DNA from: Moritella yayanosii
GTDB taxonomy: Bacteria > Pseudomonadota > Gammaproteobacteria > Enterobacterales > Moritellaceae
Direction: 5' to 3'
DNA length: 64,000 nucleotides
NCBI RefSeq assembly: GCF_900465055.1
Contig: NZ_LS483250.1
Span: 1,054,001 to 1,118,000 of the forward strand
Shown here: piece by piece, positions 25,568 to 35,550 of the stretch
Position numbering within the stretch: the stretch's first letter is position 1
Layout of the letters: every line of letters starts with the position of its first letter
Position numbers and translations under genes: made by a program
The notes under the pieces: generated by a model
The model's input: only the letters and a program-made list of their open reading frames with translations
The model's database searches: none
Told to the model about the DNA's origin: nothing

Positions 25568-27669
25568 AACGAAGAGCCTACTATAAAGAGTGTGACGACA
25601 CTCAGTGCACTACCTAATATATCCATTAACTGACTCCAATTAGACTCTTTTTCATTCGGAATATAAATGGTATCGCCTGCATGTATAATTGGAATATCAC
25701 GATAGTCTGGCTGGATAAAATAATGCTTCATATTAAACGTACGCGCAGTATGTTGCATTCCCCCATGTTTAGTAACAATGACAATGCGGTCGATATAGGC
25801 TTCTGAAGTTGGACCTCCGGCCATGGTTAATATGCCAACTATATCAAGTGAAGGATCATATTTATAACGTCCAGGGTTATGCACAGCACCTAATACCTGC
25901 ACGATATTAGTCGTATTATTTAATACCCCCTGCAGACTCTTAGCGGGAATATAAATAGTATCCCCTGGTAATATTTGTGGTAATAGCGTTTCATCACCCG
26001 TCTCAAAGTACATATCAAGATCAAGTGTTGATGTTTTCGCATATCGTCTATTTCGATGTGTTACTTTAATGTGTTTGATATCAGCATCATTGGTCGGGCC
26101 ATCAGCAGCGGATAATAAATCTAGAAAGTCTAACCGACTGTTAAAAGCATACCGCCCAGGCGATCCAACCGCGCCTAGAATGTAAATAGAAGATTCAGAT
26201 TCTTGCTTAATCCATTTCGATTTATTATCAGTTGGATCATCCGGAAGCTCTGTGAACATTACCGTGTCACCAGCCGATAACTGTGGCAGCGTTAAATAAT
26301 CACCACCCACTTTCATGAATTGCTCTAAATCAAAAAACAGTCGTTTACCTAAACCATCATTACCAACAATAATTATTTTTGCTAAATTTGCCTTTTCAGT
26401 TGGGCCCTCAGCGTGTCCTAATAGATCAAGAAATGTCATATCATCATCCCATTGATAACGACCGGGGTTTTTTACTGCACCAATGATTTTAATTGCTTCA
26501 TTATGTGCTTCAATTAACCATGACTTCTCAATCATGTCCGCCTTTTCAGGTAAGAAAATGACATCCCCACCGCCAATTTCTGGAAAAGGGTTGCTTGCAG
26601 GATCATCGGTATATTTTTTTAAATCAAAACGGAATGTTTCACCATTCATTTTAAGCACTCGAATTTGCTGTGTATCGGCATATCGATTCGGACCACCTGC
26701 ATTGGCGAGCATATCCATAAAGGTAATACCTTCACGGCCTTCATAAGCCCCCGGTTTGTTGACTTGCCCCATGACGTAAACAACTTGCAAACCAACTTTA
26801 ATATCTTCGACCTGAATAGGAACAAAAATAGTCGTACCGGGTTTTATTCTCGGTAGTTTAGAGACATCCCCTGTATCTAGATAATGTTTTAAGTCGAACA
26901 TCTGTGGTTCTTTAGCCCCTATAATTCTAATTTTACCAACGTTAGCATATCGCGTCACACCATTTGCTTTCATCAAACTTTCGATGATAGTCATCCCTGG
27001 TACATAGGAAAATGTGCCAGGCGCATTCACCTCACCGAAAACAGTCACCGCTTTTTGAGTATCACTTGCATCGCCACCTAGTTTTAATGACCTAGCATCA
27101 AAAATCATCTGCACATTACCTGTCAATGGTGACGAGGGGACAAAGATAATATCTCCAGATCTTAGTGCTGGAAGTAACGTTTCATTTCCTGTTTCTAGAT
27201 AACGCTTAAAATTAAATATGGTAACCTTACCATCGCGTTGTAACTGCATGTTATCGAGTTGAGCGCCAGCTAACATCCCGCCGGCTTTATTTAACGCCAT
27301 CTGTACATTCCCAAGTTCGGGCAGCACGACCTCACGAGGGTCATTGACATAACCTAATACTGTCACTAGTTTTTCTCGTGCTCTAAATTCAATATACAGC
27401 TTTGATATATCGCGAAAAACCACACTTAAAGATTGCTTTAAATCTTCTAATACTGCTGTTAATGTTTTGCCTTTTACATATATTCGCCCGACTTCAGGGA
27501 GTTGAATAGATCCACTTGCATCTACTTGAAACGGTTTTTCAAACTCTTTTTCGCCCGGCATAAAAATAAACAGTTGATCTCCCGAATCGATAATGTCACC
27601 TTGGGCAAACGCTATTGATGATGCAGACAAAAAAGTAAAGTACAACATAACGAAAAATAATAATTTCAT
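25564..27669 (-). CDS. Periplasmic polysaccharide-export protein with six SLBB repeats
   Basis: A 701-residue exported protein. Signal peptide 1-22 (ends IAFAQG), a Poly_export domain at about 25-98 (GDQLFIFMPG ... GSIQLPEVG), then six SLBB repeats starting near 102, 208, 297, 392, 497 and 592. Each shows V-x-G-x-V-x-x-P-G-x-Y followed by a LLxxAGGP-like turn. A hydrophobic C-terminal helix (about 678-700) closes the protein. Wza-type exporters have fewer SLBB repeats and a lipobox, which is missing here. In the operon it follows a separate lipoprotein and precedes the ATPase-like gene. A role in exopolysaccharide secretion or periplasmic scaffolding is likely, but no glycosyltransferase is nearby. 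Confidence 0.85.
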   Translation of the reverse strand: MKLLFFVMLYFTFLSASSIAFAQGDIIDSGDQLFIFMPGEKEFEKPFQVDASGSIQLPEVGRIYVKGKTLTAVLEDLKQSLSVVFRDISKLYIEFRAREKLVTVLGYVNDPREVVLPELGNVQMALNKAGGMLAGAQLDNMQLQRDGKVTIFNFKRYLETGNETLLPALRSGDIIFVPSSPLTGNVQMIFDARSLKLGGDASDTQKAVTVFGEVNAPGTFSYVPGMTIIESLMKANGVTRYANVGKIRIIGAKEPQMFDLKHYLDTGDVSKLPRIKPGTTIFVPIQVEDIKVGLQVVYVMGQVNKPGAYEGREGITFMDMLANAGGPNRYADTQQIRVLKMNGETFRFDLKKYTDDPASNPFPEIGGGDVIFLPEKADMIEKSWLIEAHNEAIKIIGAVKNPGRYQWDDDMTFLDLLGHAEGPTEKANLAKIIIVGNDGLGKRLFFDLEQFMKVGGDYLTLPQLSAGDTVMFTELPDDPTDNKSKWIKQESESSIYILGAVGSPGRYAFNSRLDFLDLLSAADGPTNDADIKHIKVTHRNRRYAKTSTLDLDMYFETGDETLLPQILPGDTIYIPAKSLQGVLNNTTNIVQVLGAVHNPGRYKYDPSLDIVGILTMAGGPTSEAYIDRIVIVTKHGGMQHTARTFNMKHYFIQPDYRDIPIIHAGDTIYIPNEKESNWSQLMDILGSALSVVTLFIVGSSL

Positions 27670-28790
27670 AAAGTGACCCCTTTCGGCAATGCCGCATCAC
27701 TAAATAATTCACCTTTTTTCAACAAAAATCGCCAGTTCTTAACTTTAAGGTCTACATCTTTATTATTCTTTGATTGCCAGATAAGCGTGCTAATTACTGG
27801 TGCTAATGGAGGTCTAGCGCCAAATTTTAGTTCTTCATATATGACTTTGTTTTGATTTGGGTTCGCAGCTAGACCAGAGACATGATTGAAGATCACATCT
27901 GTGCGTAAATTAAGTAATTCGACATTATCTAAACTGGTAGTAAATCGCCCCTCGGCATAATCATTAGGCTTAATATTAGATATGCGAATTTCATGAATTT
28001 GAGTGGGGATATGTTGTTGTTCAATGATTAACTGTGATCTAGATAATTGCTGGACGTTCAGGCTTGGTACTTGGTCAAAGAGTAAATACTGACGCATTAT
28101 TTCATTATAATCTTCATCACTACTCTTATCTGAAACCGCAGTCCCTTCACTCGAGCTCTCTATCATGGCGGCGGCGTTATGAACAACAATATTTTTGTTG
28201 TAATTAATTGTTAACGCTTCTATTTTTTTATTTTTGGGATCTTTAAGTAACTTATATTTAGTATATTCAATCACAATGTTGGGATTATCTAACAGCAAAA
28301 AACTGACTTGCCGAAGGCATACTTTATACAATTTAGTCATAATTGCATTACCCTCTTCAAATTGCGGAGCGCAATATAACAAGAGGTCAAGTTGATAAAT
28401 CAACGGGTGTACAACATGAGACGTAAATGAATGAAGGGGCTGTGCACAATTGGTATTGCTACTTGTATTATTTAGATTAACAATTAAATCCGTAATATGT
28501 CGTTCTAGAATAGCCATTTCAACTTTTACATGTTTCAGATCTTCAACTGAAATTGATTTTTCCACACGACTATTAATATTTTCTACTTTTTTTACATATG
28601 CAGGAACACACGGTTTTGCACCTCGTAAATTGGCCACTGAGAAATGTAGATTTAAATAATCATAATGCTGTTTAAAATAAATGCGTTCCTCTGTATGTAT
28701 TGCAATATTGTCAAAATAGCCCTCTTGGGGCCAATTTGTGCATGCCGACAAAGACATACAAATAGCTGTCCATAGCAATAATTTGTTCAT
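27666..28790 (-). CDS. Lipoprotein of unknown family in the STAS-SLBB operon
   Basis: A 374-residue predicted lipoprotein: signal peptide with lipobox LSAC (Cys 17), then mixed alpha/beta sequence without a motif I recognise. Several cysteines (near 42, 99, 129 and 143) could form disulfides. The position between the STAS gene and the SLBB export gene, with a 4-nt overlap to the latter, suggests an envelope partner of the SLBB protein. It is not an OmpA-like protein (the SypB position in V. fischeri syp), since no OmpA peptidoglycan motif is seen. Confidence 0.7.
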   Translation of the reverse strand: MNKLLLWTAICMSLSACTNWPQEGYFDNIAIHTEERIYFKQHYDYLNLHFSVANLRGAKPCVPAYVKKVENINSRVEKSISVEDLKHVKVEMAILERHITDLIVNLNNTSSNTNCAQPLHSFTSHVVHPLIYQLDLLLYCAPQFEEGNAIMTKLYKVCLRQVSFLLLDNPNIVIEYTKYKLLKDPKNKKIEALTINYNKNIVVHNAAAMIESSSEGTAVSDKSSDEDYNEIMRQYLLFDQVPSLNVQQLSRSQLIIEQQHIPTQIHEIRISNIKPNDYAEGRFTTSLDNVELLNLRTDVIFNHVSGLAANPNQNKVIYEELKFGARPPLAPVISTLIWQSKNNKDVDLKVKNWRFLLKKGELFSDAALPKGVTL

Positions 28791-28811
28791 TCAATACCTT
28801 ACGGCATTTAA

Positions 28812-29147
28812 TTATGCCGAGCGATTACTCTCACATTCAGTAATGTTTTCGATAAACGGAATTGCATTTTCAACACGTAACATAGTCATTAGTTTATAGG
28901 GCTGGCCAGATACTTTGAGTAAGGATAGCGTACGACGTTGTGAGGTTAGTCTTTTGAATAAAAAAACAATGGCACCAATACCGGTTGAGTCTATAAAGGT
29001 CACATTGGTAAAATCTAAAATTATATTTTCAGCATGTTCATCAACCAATGCTTCCAACCTTGGCTGTAAACTAACAACGTTCTCAGTATCAAGATCGGTA
29101 GGTATCTTTAAAATTATTATTCCATTATGAGGTCGTAACATTTCCAT
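28812..29147 (-). CDS. STAS-domain anti-sigma antagonist-like protein (SypA-like)
   Basis: A single STAS domain of 111 residues. The phosphorylatable serine is Ser 54 in FIDSTGIGA, the anti-anti-sigma signature, after IILDFTNV. It begins the operon that ends with the RsbW/receiver/PP2C fusion and HPt protein, so it is the natural substrate of that fusion. AGGAG lies 8 nt before the ATG. In V. fischeri the homologous SypA controls biofilm polysaccharide; the same role here is inference. Confidence 0.88.
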   Translation of the reverse strand: MEMLRPHNGIIILKIPTDLDTENVVSLQPRLEALVDEHAENIILDFTNVTFIDSTGIGAIVFLFKRLTSQRRTLSLLKVSGQPYKLMTMLRVENAIPFIENITECESNRSA

Positions 29148-29264
29148 CAGTCATGCTCCTAGATAATACAGAATTGACCCTGAGGGCGAGTTATTAGCGT
29201 AGATAAAACTTTAATATTTTCAACCTTATTATTAATAATATAGACACATAAACTAGAAAATGCA

Positions 29265-29293
29265 CAAATAAAAAAACCACCCGAAGGTGGTTT
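29265..29293 (-). terminator. sdh-suc operon terminator with UUCG loop
   Basis: On the minus strand AAACCACC, a TTCG tetraloop and GGTGGTTT are followed by TTTTATTT. It lies 19 bp after the sucD stop and separates the TCA operon from the STAS operon. Confidence 0.9.
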
Positions 29294-29312
29294 ATTATAA
29301 TTAAAACAGATA

Positions 29313-30182
29313 TTAACCTAATTTAGCACGTAATGCCGAGCCAATATCAGCTAATGAACGTACAGTTGATACACCTGCATCTTCGAGTGCTGCAAATTTC
29401 TCATCCGCAGTACCTTTACCACCAGCGATAATTGCGCCAGCATGACCCATACGCTTACCTGCAGGCGCTGTAACACCGGCAATGTAAGAAACCACAGGTT
29501 TAGTTACATGCGCTTTAATATAAGCTGCTGCTTCTTCTTCTGCCGTACCACCAATTTCACCAATCATCACGATTGCTTCAGTTTGCGGATCATTTTCGAA
29601 TAATTCAAGTATGTCAATAAAGCTTGTACCTGGGATCGGATCACCACCGATACCAACACATGTTGATTGACCGTAACCTTCATCCGTTGTTTGTTTTACT
29701 GCTTCGTACGTAAGCGTACCAGAGCGTGAAACAATACCAATTTTACCCGGTTTGTGAATGTGACCAGGCATAATACCAATCTTACTTTCACCAGGAGTGA
29801 TCACACCTGGACAGTTAGGACCGATCATACGCACATTTTGTTGATCAAGTTTAACTTTAACTTCGATCATATCGACAGTCGGAATACCTTCTGTGATACA
29901 AACGATAAGTTCGATACCAGCATCAATTGCTTCTAAGATCGCATCTTTACAGAACGGAGCAGGTACATAGATAACAGATGCAGTTGCGCCTGTTGTTTCT
30001 ACCGCATCACGTACTGTGTTGAATACAGGTAAACCTAAATGTGTCGTGCCACCTTTACCAGGAGAAACACCACCAACCATTTGTGTTCCGTAATCAACAG
30101 CTTGCTCTGAGTGGAAAGTGCCTTGACCACCCGTGAAGCCTTGACAGATCACCTTTGTATCTTTATTAATTAAAATGCTCAT
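29313..30182 (-). CDS. sucD: Succinyl-CoA ligase subunit alpha
   Basis: A 289-residue alpha subunit of succinyl-CoA synthetase. CoA-binding Rossmann part at about 1-130 with [14 protein letters not shown], and [20 protein letters not shown] at about 123-142. The active-site histidine is in [12 protein letters not shown] (near 246). It starts directly next to the sucC stop and is the last gene of the TCA operon. Confidence 0.97.
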   Translation of the reverse strand: MSILINKDTKVICQGFTGGQGTFHSEQAVDYGTQMVGGVSPGKGGTTHLGLPVFNTVRDAVETTGATASVIYVPAPFCKDAILEAIDAGIELIVCITEGIPTVDMIEVKVKLDQQNVRMIGPNCPGVITPGESKIGIMPGHIHKPGKIGIVSRSGTLTYEAVKQTTDEGYGQSTCVGIGGDPIPGTSFIDILELFENDPQTEAIVMIGEIGGTAEEEAAAYIKAHVTKPVVSYIAGVTAPAGKRMGHAGAIIAGGKGTADEKFAALEDAGVSTVRSLADIGSALRAKLG

Positions 30183-31349
30183 TTATTTGCCCTCCGCTGC
30201 TGCAACAACTTGCTGCGCTGCATCCGTTAGGCTAGATGCTGCAATAATATTTAAATCAGATTTAGCTAAAACTTCACGGCCTAATTCTGCATTGTTACCT
30301 TCAAGACGTACAACAACTGGCACTTTTACACCCACTTCTTGTACTGCACCGATAATACCTTCAGCGATCATATCGCAACGCACGATACCACCGAAAATGT
30401 TAACCAGTACGGCTTTAACATTGTCATCTGAAAGAATGATTTTGAATGCTTCAGCAACACGTTCTTTTGTTGCGCCGCCGCCTACGTCAAGGAAGTTAGC
30501 TGGTCTGCCACCATGGATGTTAACAATATCCATGGTGCCCATGGCTAGACCTGCGCCGTTTACCATACAACCAATACTACCGTCTAATGCAACATAGTTT
30601 AACTCAAATTTAGCAGCGTGAGCTTCACGTGCGTCTTCTTGAGTAATATCTTGCATAGCACGTAGTTTAGGTTGGCGATAAAGTGCATTTGAATCGATTG
30701 TAATCTTACCATCTAAACAAACCAGATCACCGGCACCTGTCACGATAAGTGGGTTTATTTCAAGTAGCGCCATATCACAATCAGTGAACATTTTAGCTAG
30801 ACCCATAAAGATCTGTGTAAACTGTTTGATTTGAGCGCCTTGTAAACCAAGTTTGAATCCAAGTTCACGCGCTTGGAAAGGTTGTGCACCAACCAGCGGG
30901 TCAATCGTTGCTTTGTGAATTAACTCAGGAGTTTGTTCCGCAACAGTCTCAATATCAACGCCACCTTCAGTTGATGCCATAAATACAACTTTACGAGAAC
31001 CACGGTCGATAACAGCACCAAGGTAAAGTTCAGTAGCGATATCACCGGCAGCTTCAACAAGAATTTGTGAAACTGGCAGGCCTTTTTCATCTGTTTGATA
31101 AGTAACTATATTTTTACCTAACCAATGCTCAGCGAATGCGGTAATTTCTTCTTTAGAAGTGACAAGCTTAACGCCACCTGCTTTACCACGCCCACCAGCG
31201 TGAACTTGACACTTAACAACCCATTTATCGCCGCCAATTTTGTCAGCGAAAGCTGCAGCTTCATGAGGTACGTTTGTTGCGTAACCTTCTGGAACTGGCA
31301 AACCATATTCAGCAAAAAGTTGTTTTGCCTGATACTCATGCAGATTCAT
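30183..31349 (-). CDS. sucC: Succinyl-CoA ligase (ADP-forming) subunit beta
   Basis: A 388-residue ATP-grasp subunit. It shows [12 protein letters not shown] at the N-terminus, [14 protein letters not shown] (about 46-59), INPLIVT and the [12 protein letters not shown] and [12 protein letters not shown] segments. Length matches E. coli SucC (388). The gap from sucB is 88 bp and contains a hairpin. Confidence 0.98.
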   Translation of the reverse strand: MNLHEYQAKQLFAEYGLPVPEGYATNVPHEAAAFADKIGGDKWVVKCQVHAGGRGKAGGVKLVTSKEEITAFAEHWLGKNIVTYQTDEKGLPVSQILVEAAGDIATELYLGAVIDRGSRKVVFMASTEGGVDIETVAEQTPELIHKATIDPLVGAQPFQARELGFKLGLQGAQIKQFTQIFMGLAKMFTDCDMALLEINPLIVTGAGDLVCLDGKITIDSNALYRQPKLRAMQDITQEDAREAHAAKFELNYVALDGSIGCMVNGAGLAMGTMDIVNIHGGRPANFLDVGGGATKERVAEAFKIILSDDNVKAVLVNIFGGIVRCDMIAEGIIGAVQEVGVKVPVVVRLEGNNAELGREVLAKSDLNIIAASSLTDAAQQVVAAAEGK

Positions 31350-31393
31350 GCTCGTATATCCATGTTATTAGCCACTAGGGCTTGTCCCGAGAA

Positions 31394-31418
31394 CTTACGC
31401 CTTAAAATAAGGCGTAAG
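31394..31418 (-). other. Intercistronic hairpin between sucB and sucC
   Basis: CTTACGCCTTA and TAAGGCGTAAG make a perfect 11-bp stem with a 3-nt loop. No U-tract follows on the minus strand. It may be an RNA stability or processing element within the sdh-suc transcript. Confidence 0.55.
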
Positions 31419-31437
31419 TAATTAAATTAACTACATA

Positions 31438-32604
31438 TTACACATCTAAAAGAAGACGAGTTGGATCTTCTAATAATTCTTTGATTGTTACTAAGAAACC
31501 AACAGATTCTTTACCATCAACGATACGGTGATCGTAAGAAAGAGCTAGATACATCATCGGCAGAATGACAACTTGACCATCGACAGCCATTGGACGATCT
31601 TGGATTTTATGCATACCCAAGATTGCACTTTGTGGTGGATTGATGATTGGTGTTGACATTAATGAACCAAATACACCACCGTTAGTTACCGTGAAGTTAC
31701 CACCAGTAAGGTCTTCGATTGACAATTTACCATCACGACCTTTAAGCGCTAAATGACGAATGTTCTTCTCGATATCAGCAAGGCTCATCGAGTCACAATC
31801 ACGTAGTACTGGCGTAACGAGACCTCGAGGTGTTGAAATAGCGATACTTACATCAAAGTAGTTATGATAAACAATATCAGTACCATCAAGTGACGCATTC
31901 ACTTCTGGGTAACGTTTTAACGCTTCAACAACCGCTTTCACGTAGAAAGACATGAAACCTAAACGAATACCATGACGCTCTTCAAATATATCTTTATACT
32001 GCTTACGAATATCCATGATAGGTTTCATGTTAACTTCGTTAAATGTGGTCAGCATTGCCGTTGAGTTTTTAGCTTCTAATAGACGTTCAGCAATACGCTT
32101 ACGTAAACGCGTCATAGGCACACGTTTTTCGCTGCGACCAGGTTGAAGTTCAACTACCGGTGCAACTACTGGTGCTTTTGCTGCAGGTGCTAATACTTTT
32201 TCAACATCTTCTTTGATGATTAGGCCATTTTTTCCGGTACCAGTAATCTTAGCAGCATCTAAACCTTTTTCTGCAATAAGACGACGTACAGCAGGGCTTG
32301 CATCGACACTTGCTTCACTCACTTCTGCTGGTTTATCTTTTGTTTCTTCGCCAGCGACTGCGCCGACTTTCAGCTTACCAATCACTTGTAGACCAAGAAC
32401 GGTTGCACCGTCATCTTCAATAATTTCAACAAGCACACCAGATTCAACCGCCGGCACTTCTAAAATAACTTTGTCAGTTTCAATCTCTACAATAATATCA
32501 TCACGCTCAACAACATCGCCAGGGCGTTTATGCCATATTGCAATAGCTGCATCTGCTACAGATTCTGGCAGTACAGGTACCAAAATTTCAATTGTCATTT
32601 TCAT
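31438..32604 (-). CDS. sucB: Dihydrolipoyl succinyltransferase, E2 of 2-oxoglutarate dehydrogenase
   Basis: 388 residues. The lipoyl domain has Lys in ETDKVILEV (near residue 45). A peripheral-subunit-binding domain ([26 protein letters not shown]) is followed by the catalytic domain ending with the DHRIVDGKE active site (His near 360). The single lipoyl domain is typical of SucB rather than AceF. ATG 32604 or ATG 32598 can start it; AAGGA precedes both. The gap to sucA is 15 bp. Confidence 0.97.
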   Translation of the reverse strand: MKMTIEILVPVLPESVADAAIAIWHKRPGDVVERDDIIVEIETDKVILEVPAVESGVLVEIIEDDGATVLGLQVIGKLKVGAVAGEETKDKPAEVSEASVDASPAVRRLIAEKGLDAAKITGTGKNGLIIKEDVEKVLAPAAKAPVVAPVVELQPGRSEKRVPMTRLRKRIAERLLEAKNSTAMLTTFNEVNMKPIMDIRKQYKDIFEERHGIRLGFMSFYVKAVVEALKRYPEVNASLDGTDIVYHNYFDVSIAISTPRGLVTPVLRDCDSMSLADIEKNIRHLALKGRDGKLSIEDLTGGNFTVTNGGVFGSLMSTPIINPPQSAILGMHKIQDRPMAVDGQVVILPMMYLALSYDHRIVDGKESVGFLVTIKELLEDPTRLLLDV

Positions 32605-32619
32605 AATTCCTTTATTAAA

Positions 32620-35433
32620 CTATTTCTGTGCAACAGTTAAAGCATCTTCAATAAGTGCTAGCTGTTGTTTTGTATGTACAGACATGTAACCGACTGCAGG
32701 AGATGCTGATGCAGCACGCCCAGCATAACTTAACTTCGCCCCTTGCGGGATTGCACCCCAGAAATTATGCTGACTTGAATACCAAGCACCCTGATTCTGA
32801 GGTTCTTCTTGACACCAAACAAACTGGTCGACGTGTTGATATTCTGCAAATACAGCGGCAATTTCCGCATGTGGGAAAGGATAAAGCTGCTCAATACGTA
32901 CAATAGCAACATCCGTCTGACCCGATTTACGACGCGTTTCCAGTAAATCGAAATACACTTTACCACTACACATCACAACACGTTTAACTTGTGCTGAGTC
33001 GAGCGTATCAATTTCACCAATTATATTTTGGAACGTGCCATCGGCTAATTCAGATAAACTAGAAATAGCTAATGGGTGACGTAATAACGATTTAGGTGTC
33101 ATCACGATCAATGGACGACGCATTGGGCGTACTGTTTGACGACGAAGCATATGATAAACCTGCGCAGGTGTACTAGGTACACACACTTGCCAGTTATGCT
33201 CAGCACACATTTGCATATAACGTTCTAAACGTGCAGATGAATGCTCTGGACCTTGCCCTTCATAGCCATGTGGTAACAATACTGTTAAACCACACATACG
33301 ACCCCATTTCTGTTCGCCAGAAGAAAGGAATTGATCAAATACAACTTGTGCGCCATTGGCGAAATCACCAAACTGCGCTTCCCAAATAGTTAAACCACTT
33401 GGTTCAGTCGTCGCATAACCATATTCAAACGCTAATACCGCGGCTTCAGACAATACTGAATCGTGAATAGTTAGCACACCTTGTTCAGGTTTTAAATTAG
33501 CTAATGGCGTGTATGTACTTGCGTCGTCTTGATTATGAACCACTGCATGGCGATGGAAGAAAGTACCACGACCCACATCTTGTCCAGTAAGACGGACATT
33601 ATAGTTATCATCAAGTAATGTTGCATATGCAAGCGTTTCAGCAAAACCCCAATCACATGGTTTCTCACCTTTTGCCATTAAAATACGGTCTGAATAAATC
33701 TTTTGAACACGAGATTGGATCTTGTGCCCTTCAGGTATAGCCGTCATTTTCAATGCAAGGTCAGATAATTTATCTTGAGGAACTTGTGATTGATAAGGCA
33801 TATCCCATTCGTGTTTTAAATATGGGTTCCAATCAACTGAGTGCTGTTTCATTGGCCGCCATTCTTTAACAACACATTCACCATGATCAAGTTGATCACG
33901 ATATTCATTAATAAAGCCTGTTACTTCAGCAGCATCAATAACGCCTTCATTTACAAGTTGATCCGCATATATTTGACGTGGCGTTGGGTGTTTTTTAATT
34001 TTCTTATACATTAATGGCTGTGTTGCACTTGGCTCATCAGCTTCATTATGACCATGGCGACGATAACAAACTAAATCAATCACAACATCACGCTTAAATG
34101 TATTACGGAAATCAAGTGCAATTTGTGTTACCAATACAACAGCTTCAGGGTCATCTGCATTAACATGGAAGATAGGGGCCTGAACCATTTTTGCGATATC
34201 CGTACAGTATTCTGTAGAACGCATATCTTTCGGGTTTGATGTTGTAAAACCAATTTGGTTATTGACAACGATTCGAATTGTACCGCCAATACCATAAGCG
34301 CGTGTTTGCGACATATTGAATGTTTCAGCAACAACACCTTGGCCTGTAATTGCAGCATCACCATGAATTGTAATTGCCAGTACATCATCACCGTTAGTGC
34401 TACCATAACGTTCTTGGCGTGCACGAACAGAACCCATTACTACTGGGTTGACAATTTCTAAATGCGATGGATTAAAAGCAAGTGCTAGATGTACGTTACC
34501 GCCTGGAGTACTAAAATCAGAACTAAAGCCCTGATGATATTTAACATCACCCGCGCCCCATGCGTCACCGTGTTTACCAGCAAATTCATCAAACAGGTCT
34601 GTTGGTTTTTTACCAAGTACATTCACCAGCATATTCAGTCTGCCGCGGTGCGCCATACCAATAACGGCTTCTTTGATACCTTGTTCCCCACTACGACGAA
34701 TTAATTCTTTCATCATTGGAATCAGTGCATCACAACCCTCAAGCGAGAAACGTTTGGCTCCAGGGAACTTAGCACCAAGGTATTTTTCCAGACCTTCAGC
34801 CGCGGTTAAGTTATCTAAAAATCGTAATTTATCTTCTTTTTCAAACTCAGGCGTGCTTTCAACTGATTCTAAACGGCTTTGGATCCAACGTTTTTCTTCA
34901 GTAGAAACAATATGCATATACTCAGCTGCAATTGAACCACAATAGGTTTTTTGTAACGAAATATAAAGCTCACTGAGTTTCATACTTTCTTGACCAATTG
35001 CATATGAACCAACATTAAAACTGGCATCAAAGTCAGCATCTGAAAGGTTGTGATATGCAGGGTCTAGATCTTGTACACGATCACGTTTCCATAGACCTAA
35101 TGGATCTAGGTTAGCATGTTGATGACCTCGAAAACGGAAAGCATTGATTAACTGTAATACTTTAACCTGTTTTGCATCATTATGTGGGTCGCTTACTTGA
35201 GCAGCATATCGAGAGGTATCTTTAGCCAAGCGAATGAAATAATCCTTTACAGGACCATGTGGAATTTCTTTAGTATTATCAACTTTAGGTAGCTCTAAAA
35301 ATACAGTTTGCCATTCTTCGTCAACTGAATCTGGATCTGCCAAAAATCGCTCATATAGGTCTTCAATATATGTCTGGTTCGCACCGGCTAGATGAGAGGA
35401 TTCTAGCCAGGCTTTCATGACGTTATTCTGCAT
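32620..35433 (-). CDS. sucA: 2-oxoglutarate dehydrogenase E1 component
   Basis: A 937-residue thiamine diphosphate decarboxylase subunit. Visible segments: an N-terminal E2-binding region ending YIEDLYERFLADPDSVD, RFRGHQHANLDPLG, GMAHRGRLNML, the ThDP motif GDAAITGQGVV to NNQIGFTT, and the transketolase-like part with HGYEGQGPEHSS. Length is near E. coli SucA (933). It sits between sdhB (117-bp gap) and sucB as in E. coli. Confidence 0.98.
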   Translation of the reverse strand: MQNNVMKAWLESSHLAGANQTYIEDLYERFLADPDSVDEEWQTVFLELPKVDNTKEIPHGPVKDYFIRLAKDTSRYAAQVSDPHNDAKQVKVLQLINAFRFRGHQHANLDPLGLWKRDRVQDLDPAYHNLSDADFDASFNVGSYAIGQESMKLSELYISLQKTYCGSIAAEYMHIVSTEEKRWIQSRLESVESTPEFEKEDKLRFLDNLTAAEGLEKYLGAKFPGAKRFSLEGCDALIPMMKELIRRSGEQGIKEAVIGMAHRGRLNMLVNVLGKKPTDLFDEFAGKHGDAWGAGDVKYHQGFSSDFSTPGGNVHLALAFNPSHLEIVNPVVMGSVRARQERYGSTNGDDVLAITIHGDAAITGQGVVAETFNMSQTRAYGIGGTIRIVVNNQIGFTTSNPKDMRSTEYCTDIAKMVQAPIFHVNADDPEAVVLVTQIALDFRNTFKRDVVIDLVCYRRHGHNEADEPSATQPLMYKKIKKHPTPRQIYADQLVNEGVIDAAEVTGFINEYRDQLDHGECVVKEWRPMKQHSVDWNPYLKHEWDMPYQSQVPQDKLSDLALKMTAIPEGHKIQSRVQKIYSDRILMAKGEKPCDWGFAETLAYATLLDDNYNVRLTGQDVGRGTFFHRHAVVHNQDDASTYTPLANLKPEQGVLTIHDSVLSEAAVLAFEYGYATTEPSGLTIWEAQFGDFANGAQVVFDQFLSSGEQKWGRMCGLTVLLPHGYEGQGPEHSSARLERYMQMCAEHNWQVCVPSTPAQVYHMLRRQTVRPMRRPLIVMTPKSLLRHPLAISSLSELADGTFQNIIGEIDTLDSAQVKRVVMCSGKVYFDLLETRRKSGQTDVAIVRIEQLYPFPHAEIAAVFAEYQHVDQFVWCQEEPQNQGAWYSSQHNFWGAIPQGAKLSYAGRAASASPAVGYMSVHTKQQLALIEDALTVAQK

Positions 35434-35550
35434 TCTCTGCCCTTTTCACTTTAAATGTCCACCGCGCCAGAGATGGTAGCAAAGATTTTAAATTACTTGG
35501 CCATTCCCAACGGAATGACCATTGTAACTAAAAACTAACAAAAAACATTG

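Noticed and set aside
29148-29264. Sigma-54 promoter for the STAS operon, as in Vibrio syp
   Set aside because: I found no GG-N10-GC type -24/-12 element on the minus strand; no convincing sigma-70 pair either.
31611-31625. ATACCCAAG in sucB (and a similar string near 45921) as further copies of the dispersed repeat
   Set aside because: Only the first bases match, the sequence is coding, and no inverted partner is present.
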